From Hydnum rufescens UP504 (taxonomy: Eukaryota > Basidiomycota > Agaricomycetes > Cantharellales > Hydnaceae): DNA of 37,433 bases. Made by a program: the position numbers and the translations under genes. Shown here piece by piece: positions 30,290 to 37,433 of this stretch. Location: the NCBI GenBank assembly GCA_014904985.1, contig MU129208.1, forward strand, positions 17,462-54,894, written 5' to 3'. How positions within the stretch are numbered: the first letter of the stretch is position 1; each line of letters starts with the position of its first letter. A model generated the notes under the pieces. The model searched no databases and had not been told where the DNA came from. It was given only the letters and a program-made list of their open reading frames with translations.

Positions 30290-31158
30290 TACAGCGTGTT
30301 GTGTCTGCATGGCCTTGGCATACTCACAGGAGTCACAGGAAAAATCCTTGATGTCATCAATTAAGTCAATGCCCTTGATAACGTTGTTTTTGATAAGCAT
30401 GCATATTGTATTGACCAAAATATGGGCCAATCGTCTGTGAAGGTCCAAGAGCTTCACTGTCTCATGTGCAATTGTAGCTGCCACATTAGCATGTTCGACT
30501 TTGTATAAGCCATTATTGCTGCCAGAGATGCATCCAATAAGGACACCTTTTGGGTTTTTGATTTTGCCCAAGCTCCTGTCGAATAGGACTTTGTGACCTG
30601 CCTTCATAATTCAGTTTATCGAAATGACTGTTAATCTGAGTTCTGGAGCATGGAGGGCATCGTGCAAGATGACTGGGGTGAGTTTCCCATCATTCGGCAC
30701 TTGAATCTTTAAGTCGCCAGCACCAATAGCATGGAATACTTGGTTGTTAGCTGCAAGGATTGGGTGAGGGTCAATGGGATGGTAATTAATAAATTGCTCC
30801 TTATACGGAGACATGTGTCAGGTGGCCCTGAATCATATATTTCAGCATAAGCAGGGGATTTCGTCCATTCATTCATTGTTGCTGCGATATCTGGCTGTGG
30901 CCTGACGGCCTCAATTGTTGCCCATGCCTCAACGTTGGCATGTGCAGCTGCTGAGGTGCTTTCCTTAGCACCCATCCTAGAGTTCAGCAATCCATGGGGT
31001 CCCTGGCCTTCCTTTCCTCCCCCTTTCACCCAACAGTCTGCTTTGAAGTGTCCCTTTCAGTGGCAATTGAAGCACTCAACATCCTTCTTGCTCTTCCTTT
31101 GCCTGTTGGCATGGAAGGCCTCGTTGTTATTCAATTTGGACTTCCCCTTCTTCAGGGT
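30290..31158 (-). pseudogene. copia-B pol start: zinc knuckle, protease, pre-integrase
   Basis: Downstream of gag on the minus strand. A zinc knuckle, ECFNCH-stop-KGHFKADCW, has TGA 31057-31059 where Arg or Lys is usual. The protease site EIYDSG is followed by a one-base frameshift, then a TGA (30818-30820) and HMSPYKEQF, the copia signature DSGAT-x-HMSP. After it come ILAANNQVFHAIGAGDL and VILHDALHAPELRLTVISI. After a second break comes the GAG-pre-integrase domain: NGLYKV, LHRRLAHI and FSCDSCEYAKA (H...C..C). Sequence then departs from copia, and integrase core, RT and RNase H are missing. It is truncated and dead. Confidence 0.8.
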
Positions 31159-31761
31159 TCACCAGTCATACTCATCTGTCATGAGGCAGATTACCAGAGT
31201 CAGCGTAATAGACTTGCCACTGAGATCTGCAGCAGCCATAATCGAATTTATTGTATTATCGTATGAGTTGGGGAGTGATCCTAATAGGATGTTGCCGTAT
31301 TCTTCATCCAAAATTGTGGTGCCCATGGCTGCCAGCTGTTCCTTGAGATTGGCCAATTTGTCAAAATGTGCACAAATGTCATCATCCGCACCACAGTGAG
31401 TATTCTTCAATCGTTTCCATAGATCGACCAGAATTAATTTCGATTGTCCTTCGTACAGAGCCCGGAGCTGATCCCAGACCTCCTTGGCCTTGAGTCCAGC
31501 CTTAATCTGGCTGAATACCATATCCGGGACCGAGCTGGCCACAAGCTGTTTGACCATGGCCTCATCCTTCTTCCATCGAGCCTCTGGCGTAAGTCCATTG
31601 ACCATACTGGCAGCACTATAGTCTGACGTAATCACATCACTCATAAGGTGCTCCAGCAGCCCCTTCACATCGAGGGCCCACATAATCTGGTCATGGTATG
31701 TGACCCAGTTTGTACTGTCTGCTGCCAATTTCATAACCTGAATCTTGAATTCATTGCTCAT
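31159..31761 (-). CDS. copia-B Gag (UBN2/retrotran_gag type)
   Basis: 200 residues from ATG 31761 to TGA 31159-31161. The pattern is the copia Gag fold: WVTYHDQIMWALDVKGLLEH, WKKDEAMVKQLVASSVPDMV, KEVWDQLRALYEGQSKLILV, HFDKLANLKEQLAAMG, LLGSLPNSYDN and MTDEYDW. The stop falls right before TLKKGKSKLNNNEAF and a zinc knuckle, where related proteins continue, so it probably derives from CGA and Gag was longer. Gag packages element RNA into virus-like particles. The start follows the primer-binding site by about 60 nt. It is the best preserved copia ORF here and the reference for the decayed copia-A copy. Confidence 0.8.
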   Translation of the reverse strand: MSNEFKIQVMKLAADSTNWVTYHDQIMWALDVKGLLEHLMSDVITSDYSAASMVNGLTPEARWKKDEAMVKQLVASSVPDMVFSQIKAGLKAKEVWDQLRALYEGQSKLILVDLWKRLKNTHCGADDDICAHFDKLANLKEQLAAMGTTILDEEYGNILLGSLPNSYDNTINSIMAAADLSGKSITLTLVICLMTDEYDW

Positions 31762-31821
31762 GATGATCTTGTCTATTTGGAAAAATCAAAGGGGTAATTT
31801 GTTCTTTTTTAAATGAGCAAC

Positions 31822-31837
31822 AATGGGCCCATAACCT
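31822..31837 (-). other. copia-B primer-binding site (half-tRNA type)
   Basis: The minus strand reads AGGTTATGGGCCCATT, just after the 5' LTR end. It is the same site as in copia-A and matches the initiator tRNA-Met anticodon-arm complement used by Drosophila copia. Confidence 0.65.
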
Positions 31838-31839
31838 AG

Positions 31840-32029
31840 TGAGAGTTATGGTATTTGCGTGAGAAGAACTCCCCCTGATTACTAAGCAGGTGAGGACAAA
31901 TTCGGTAGACTGGCAAGACTCGAGTCGCCCAAGTGAATTAAGCAGCAATGGCAGGAAGAACACACAGAGAAGTCCTTAGCATTTAGAGGGCCTAAGCCTG
32001 ACCTTTTATAGTATTTACAGGAGGGTAGA
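31840..32029 (-). repeat. copia-B 5' LTR, truncated by the gypsy insertion
   Basis: Homologous to the left part of the copia-A LTR (2228-2597). It ends in CTCTCA on the minus strand and carries TATAAAAGGT at 32010-32001. The similarity stops at the gypsy LTR border; the missing part should lie beyond the right edge of the window. Confidence 0.7.
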
Positions 32030-32655
32030 TGTCAGGGCCATGCTGCGAAGAGAGCACCAAACAAATATAAACACAGATAACTCCGACTAAGTCTGGTGTA
32101 AGTCCAGCTAAGTCCGGGAGAATCCAGGCAAGAATGAGATAACGAGGATGGGACGGAGAGGCAATCCAGCAGCCCGGAAGGGACTAGGCAGAAATGAGCA
32201 CAGTGGTCCTTAAGCTCACGGAGTCAGCTGGAAGGTACTCGGACTGTAGTCTGGAGTAGAAGCAGAAATCCTGAGTTTAACATTAAGGGAATAGGTACAG
32301 TGAGGCTAACCTGTAGTCCGGAGTAGAAGTGGAAATCCTGAGAGACCAAAGCTGAGTCTCTGGATTTCCCCCCAGACTACTTATACATAGGTCCTATACT
32401 ACAGGGGACTGATTGCTTAATGAGAGGTGGTTACAGGGGGGCAGGCACAAGAGGGGGAGCGGGCAGGGGACGGGAAAGTGGAGGGGTCAGGGTCAGGGTC
32501 AGGGGTAAGTGTGTGGGAACCGGAAGTAAAGGAAACACGGAAATGAAGGGGAAATGAAACAGAGACAGGGACAAATCGGAAACAGGCTGGAACCAAATCT
32601 GGAAACAAACCGGAAACAAATCCGGAATTAACCAGGAAACGGACGAACTCTGACA
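32030..32655 (-). repeat. 3' LTR of the gypsy element (626 bp)
   Basis: On the minus strand it starts TGTCAGAG after a polypurine tract and ends GGCCCTGACA. A TATA-like TGTATAAGTAGTC is at about 32390-32378. Two copies of CTCAGGATTTC..CTTCTACTC follow within the LTR. It is inserted in the copia-B LTR. The 5' LTR is outside the window, so no target duplication can be checked. Confidence 0.8.
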
Positions 32656-32668
32656 TTACCCCCCTCTT
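32656..32668 (-). other. Gypsy polypurine tract
   Basis: The minus strand reads AAGAGGGGGGTAA immediately before the LTR start. This is the plus-strand primer site of reverse transcription. Confidence 0.75.
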
Positions 32669-32739
32669 AAGCCCAATCGTCCCAAGTGGGCTGGAAGGAT
32701 CGATCCGCGGAAGCCTCCGGAGTTCTCATGCCACATAAC

Positions 32740-33612
32740 ATGTCAGGCAATAATCGTTCTCCATTTGAAGAAGCTCGTCTCCGCCGTGAAGAGGCTGCAC
32801 AGGCATTGAGGGAGGCACAGGAGGAGGAGCAGAAGAAGGAAGAGGTGAAGTGGAAGGCGGCTGAGGCAGCGCGTCATAAGGCAGTTGTGGAGGCCAAGGC
32901 CACTGCAGAGGCCAAGGCTGCCGCGGAGGCTAAGGCTACCGCAGAGGCTACTGCCAGAAGGGTCCAGGAGGACTCCGTGAACCAGCCGTGAGTCCATGTC
33001 TTGGTGAAGTTCTGCTTACTTGGTAACAATATCCTCCAGGTCTACCGTGTGCCTCCGCTGCATTCAGCACCAGATCTCTTGTGTCCCCCAGGACAAGCAG
33101 GAATGCGGGCGTGCCGGCCGTGCTTCATGGCAAAGGTTCAGTGCATGCTGGGCGACGAAGGGGCGTCCAGAGCCGAGCCATCGACAGGTCAGGGCCATGC
33201 TCGTGCTCCTGCAGCGGATGTCCAGCTCCGACTGGCAGTAGCTGCAGAACAAAGCGCACTTGCGCACAAACGGTTGGCCGAGGCATTGGAGAAGCAGGCC
33301 CAGGCCACAGAGGAGATGGCGTTGTTGGTGGGGGAGATGCGAGACTCTCTCCAGGCCATCGCTCAGCACCTGGTCCCTCGCCAGGTGGTTTCTCGTCCTT
33401 CAGTCCCAAGTCCAGAGTGGATGGGGATCAGGTCTGGAACAGTCGAGCCGGTCTCTGGTGGGGGTCCGTCATCCAGATGCGGGATCAAGCGTCAACGTAC
33501 CGAGGAGCCCATCAACATAACAGACAGCGAGGGTGGGAACGGCGATGTTGATGACGAGGACGATGACATGGACAATGAAGACAATGATGATGAGGGTGAG
33601 GGCAATGAGTAG
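32740..33612 (+). pseudogene. Antisense accessory gene in gypsy, Zn2Cys6-like
   Basis: Encoded on the strand opposite to gypsy pol, between its LTR and chromodomain. Exon 1 (32740-32987) starts MSGNNRSPFEEARLRREEA and is a charged Ala/Glu/Lys coiled coil with AEAKA repeats. Intron 32988-33039 (52 nt, GTGAGT...CTCCAG) joins in phase to exon 2. There CLRCIQHQISC and CRPCFMAKVQC make C-x2-C-x6-C twice, the spacing of a fungal Zn2Cys6 binuclear cluster. The halves are in different frames, so a one-base shift near 33105 breaks this copy. A second coiled coil follows (HKRLAEALEKQAQATEEMAL), then a short basic patch (KRQRTEE) and an acidic tail ending at 33612. A DNA-binding or regulatory role is inference. 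The start lies only 85 bp from the LTR. Confidence 0.65.
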
Positions 33613-33702
33613 TCCGAGTCATTGTTCTGTCCTCCACTCCTCCCTTTTTCCTTTTCCTCCTTTTTTTGTTCCTCGTTGTAAATACATTGTTCCTTGAATC
33701 CA

Positions 33703-36700
33703 TCAATGCCTCGACCAGTCTGGGAGGTCTGTCAGAGATTCCGTGAGGAACTGGGTGGTCCTGAATGGTATGGATGCGAACTCCACAGCATTAATGCACC
33801 TCAGGGCCTCTGGATGAGTCCGGTGGAATTCCTGAACAGCCTCCGGGGCATTTTCCAGGTTGGCTTCAGGGACCCACTCATTGTCAGAAGCCGGGTACCC
33901 CTTCCACCTCACTAGGTACTGGAGTTTCCAGCGGAAATACCTGGAATTCTCGATTCACTCGACTTCATACTCCTCTTCACCTCCTCGTAAGATTGGGGGT
34001 GGTGGGGGGTGAGCTGTGCGCTCTGCAATCGGGTCCAGTCGGAAGGGGTGGAGTTTAGACACATGGAACACTGGGTGGATACGCATGGAGGCAGGGAGTT
34101 TGAGACGGATGGCAGAGCGGGAGATGACTTTATCAACCTTATAGGGTCCAAGCCATTTGTTGGAGAGTTTTTTGGTGGGGTGGTCAGTGGAGATGTCGCA
34201 TGCATCTAGCCAAACTTGGTCGCCAATTGTGTATTCCAGAGCGTCCATGTGGTGGGCATCATAGAAGTGTGCCATGTCTTCTGCAGCCCTCCATAGGGTG
34301 GCCTGGGCTTCGTCCGTAGCCTTCCACATCCAAGTGATGAAGTCCAAGGCGGCTTCAATCGTCCCGGCACAGACTGGTTCAGTGCCAAGGCAAGGGTCCT
34401 GTCTGGAGTCCAGCCAGAATGGGGTCTGGCGTGTAGAGGAGTGCACCCAGTTGTTATATGCGAATTCCACAATAGGGAGCCATTCCGCCCAGTTGTTCTG
34501 CTGGTGGTTAACGAAGATCCGGAGGTATTGCTCAATTTCCTGGTTGACACACTCTGTCTGTCCATCCGTCTGGGGGTGGAATGCTGTTGAGAAATTTGCC
34601 TTAATGCCAAGGAGTGAGTTCAGCTCCTTCATGAACTTGGAAGTGAAGGTGGTGCCTCGGTCACTGATAATGGTTTCTGGAAGGCCATGATGTCTCCACA
34701 CGTTGTCTCAGAACAGACGGGCGACCCCGGCGGAATCGACTGTGGTGGTCATGGGCATTGCATGGATTCGTTTGGATAATCAATCGACGACGATCATCAT
34801 GCTGTCAAATCCATGTGATTCCGGGAGTTCCGTGATCATGTCCACGGATATGACCTGCCATTGACAGTCCGGCACAGGGTTGGGGTGGAGTGTTCCGGAT
34901 GGCTTGGAGGGGAAGGTTTTCATCCGGTTGCAAGTGTCACAGGCAGAGACATAGGTCGCAATGTATTGAGACATCCCCGGCCACCAGTAGTGGCAGGACA
35001 CCAGCTCGTATGTCTTCCACCGTCCAGGGTGACCTGTGGTCAGAGTATCATGGTGCTCGTGCACGAGGTCATGACGGAGTTTTGGGTCCAATGGGACATA
35101 TACGCAGCCTTGGTAGAGAACCATGGAGCCATGGAGTTCCCAATCCTTGAGGTGTGTCTTCAGTCCATCCCCATTCAGCTCCTTAACGATCTGGACCACT
35201 TTATCGTCAATCTCCATTGCCCTTTTAATCCGTGCCATCAGGCTCCGGCTGGGCCCTTTGACTGTGACAACCTCTGGGGAGTCAGTGGCCTGTGTCTGGA
35301 AGGCGGCCGGTTTCAGGAGCACCACATCGGAATTGTCAGAGTCCCCACATGGATGGTCTGATCGGCGTGAGAGGGCATCAGGCTTCCTGGATTGTGTCCC
35401 GGAACGGTGTTGGAGGGTGAAGTTGAACTGAGAGAGGAATATGCTCCACCAGGCTTGCCTCTGGTTCAACTTCTGGGCAGACCGGAAGTACTGGAAGTTC
35501 TGGTGGTCCATCAAGATCTCGACCGAGTGAGGGGAACCTTTGAGGTAGTGTCTCCAAGCTTCTAAGGCCCGGATGATGGCTAAGAGCTCCTTGTCGTAGA
35601 TGTCGTAGTTTCTCTCAGCCTCGGATAAGCTTTTTGACAAGAAGCCCATGGGGTGCCACTTCCCGTCATCTTGGAGTTGGGAGAGTACAGCTCCTGTTGC
35701 ATACCCGGAGGCATCTGCTTCCACTTGGAAGCATCCGGACTCGGAGGGAAACACCAGGATCGGTGCGGATGTGACGAGGGCTTTCAGTTTGAGGAAGGCA
35801 TTACGTTCTGCATCGGTCCACTGGAAGGGTGTCTTTCCAGGTGAGGTCATTTAGAGGTCTGGCAACTTTGGCGAAATCCTGAATGAATCATCGGTAGAAG
35901 TTAATGAACCCTAAGAATGACTGTGTTTCTTTCAGGTTCTTGGGCTCTGGCCAGTCCGTTATGCCTCCAACTTTGACAGGGTCCATCTCCACATGGTCCG
36001 GCATGAATATCATCCCCAGGTATTCGATCTGATCTCGGAAGAACTCACACTTCTCTGGTTTCAGGAAGAGTTTGTTTTCCCAGAGGGTCTGTAGGATGCC
36101 TTGGACTCCTCAGACGTACTCTTCTCGAGTCTTGGCAAAGCATAGGATGTCATCCAGGTACACAATGCATACTCCATTGTCAATCCATTCCCTGAGGACA
36201 TCATTTATCATGTTCTGGAACATCCCGGGGGAGTTGCAAAGTCCGAAGAACATTACCAATGGTTCGAACAGTCCTCGGTTCGTCCGGAATGCTGCTTTCC
36301 ATTCATCTCCTTCTGCCATCCGGATGTTCTGGAATCCCCACTGGAGGTCAAGTTTCCTGAACACTTTGGCTCCACGGAGTTGATCAATTACGTCAGAGAT
36401 CAGGGGTAAGGGGTATGTGTTCTTAACCATGATGTCGTTGAGTTTCCAGTAGTCCTGGACTAGGCGGAACCCTGCATCCTTTTTCTTCACAAAGAACACT
36501 GGAGCAGCCATTGGAGACTTTGATGGACAGATTTGACCGGAAGCAAGATTCTCCTTCAGGAAGTTGTCAAGTTCTTTCTGTTCACCTGGGGACAGCGGGA
36601 ACAGTTTGGCGGGAGGAGGTAGCTGAGTTCCTTCTTGGAACTCAATGTGGTGGTCCCATGGCTTCCGGGTGGGGAGTTGGTCAAAGGAGTCTTTGGAGAA

Positions 36701-36865
36701 CACGTCCTGGAAGTCACGGAATTCCTCGGGTATGAGCTCCTCAAAGGTTTTGGCGGGTTCGTTTGCTTTCACCTTAGCAGCCTCTGCCAGCCTCTGAGAA
36801 GGGGTGGATGTTGCTCAGACGATTTCGGAGTGTTCACTGTCGTCAGGGACAGGCTGGTCAGTCAT
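33703..36865 (-). pseudogene. Ty3/gypsy pol: RT, RNase H, integrase, chromodomain
   Basis: Minus strand, in order. RT (36772-about 35900): LDNFLKENLASGQI, VFFVKKKDAGFRLVQDYWKL, FFGLCNSPGMFQNMIN, catalytic VYLDDIL. RNase H (about 35780-35450): EADASGYATGAVLSQ, YDIYDKELLAII, DHQNFQYF. Integrase: H-x-H zinc region with CDTCNRMK (about 34940-35065), then SVDMITELP, ISDRGTTF and TDGQTECVNQEIEQYL, which supply D, D and E. A chromodomain is at 33954-33800: FRWKLQYLVRWKGYPASDNEW. In-frame TGAs lie at 36815, 36110, 35888, 34780, 34708 and 33955 (first bases on the plus strand), each at a plausible CGA; there is also a one-base slip near 35845. DYRKLN has become DYWKLN. Protease and Gag should lie to the right, but similarity ends at about 36865. 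Inactive. Confidence 0.85.
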
Positions 36866-36866
36866 A

Positions 36867-36926
36867 TAGGGGACCTAAGATAGGTACCACTTTTGGGGCA
36901 GAGAATGGTACCTAATAGGTCTCCTA
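36867..36926. repeat. Imperfect hairpin at the right edge of gypsy
   Basis: TAGGGGACCTAAGATAGGTA (36867-36886, then CCA) pairs imperfectly with TGGTACCTAATAGGTCTCCT (36906-36925), with GGTACCA/TGGTACC perfect at the base of the loop. It lies where gypsy coding similarity ends, as if it were the end of another inserted element. Confidence 0.55.
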
Positions 36927-37433
36927 GGGCCTTCAGCCAAATTCAGTCAAAAATCATTCATTTCAATTCACTAGCTCACAGCCATTCTGGGCTATTTCGG
37001 GCATTTTTCGGGCATTTTTCAGGCAGCTTCAGGCATTTCAGTATGCTCTATTGAAGTCTCTTCCTCAACTCTTCAGGTGAGACCTGACTGAAATTTGCCC
37101 AAATGAGGACTTGGACAAATCAACTAGCTAATATCTACAAGGCTTCCCTAGGTGAGGGGGAGGGCAGAAACCACAAGTTGAGGAGAAGCAAGGGCAAGGA
37201 CACTTGAGGCCTGAAGTCATGAAACCCATCCAATCCCCCTGAAGATAATATTGGAAGAGATCCCAAACTGAGGGATTTCTATCAAGCCCAGTAGCCCCCC
37301 CTAGTACACTGCTTCCATCAAACAGTGTGTGAATGACAAGGTAGATGAATGCCTTAAAGCCCCAACACTAGAAATGCTCCTGCACCTTGAGTTGTTATCA
37401 GATTGTCCTGAATGTACTGGCATTGGAATGCCA
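36927..37433. other. Unassigned sequence at the right edge
   Basis: No gene or known repeat recognised. GGGCATTTTTC is repeated back to back at about 36998-37020. If gypsy is complete elsewhere, this is an insertion within its gag-protease part. Confidence 0.4.

Noticed and set aside
34274..36883. Several 70-166 codon plus-strand ORFs over gypsy pol
   Set aside because: They are antisense shadows of RT, RNase H and integrase, which carry the conserved motifs on the minus strand.

Overview
The window looks like a transposon-rich, accessory stretch of a filamentous basidiomycete genome, probably an Agaricomycete. Evidence: short introns of about 50-65 nt with GT...AG ends; a KDZ-type transposase carrying a cysteine-cluster domain; Ty1/copia and Ty3/gypsy elements in typical basidiomycete layouts; and a TKL-like kinase gene of a fungal type. 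All assignments come from reading motifs by eye. No database search was run, and the species is not identified.

Layout. 1-2597: wreckage of a minus-strand copia element (copia-A: gag remnant, primer-binding site, 5' LTR) hit by two other LTR sequences. One is an 847-bp solo LTR (1106-1952) with a perfect TTTTC target duplication; the other is the 3' LTR of an element running off the left edge (524-1029). 3577-6420: the one convincing host-type gene, a multi-exon minus-strand kinase with an N-terminal helical-bundle region resembling MLKL_NTD/HeLo-like domains. 6615-9999: gene scraps (an orphan last exon, a BCS1-like AAA-ATPase pseudogene, a TPR scrap), a tRNA-derived SINE candidate and low-complexity sequence. 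10000-11380: an old solo LTR. 11493-15340: decayed multi-exon genes of unknown function on the minus strand. 15570-16660: degenerate tandem repeats. 17203-29905: a KDZ transposase pseudogene split in two by a 9,064-bp LTR element (18115-27178). 30023-32029: LTR-like and tRNA-like scraps, then a second copia copy (copia-B, minus). 32030-36865: a minus-strand gypsy element inserted in the 5' LTR of copia-B. 36867-37433: unassigned sequence opening with a hairpin.

The most unusual object is the 9-kb LTR element. It has two 1,377-bp LTRs, a 4-bp target duplication, and one reading frame of about 2,066 codons that starts as Gag and retropepsin. I see no reverse transcriptase, RNase H or integrase. 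About 1,200 residues of unrecognised, partly duplicated sequence stand in their place. The opposite strand of that same region is rich in canonical fungal splice sites, which hints at antisense capture of intron-bearing gene pieces.

A second theme runs through the mobile elements. Premature stops that I could place in a conserved frame are nearly all TGA (a few TAG, no TAA), typically where family members carry arginine. This is the pattern expected from CpG deamination of CGA codons. Nesting gives a relative order: the KDZ element is older than the 9-kb LTR element inside it, copia-A is older than its two inserted LTRs, and copia-B is older than the gypsy element.
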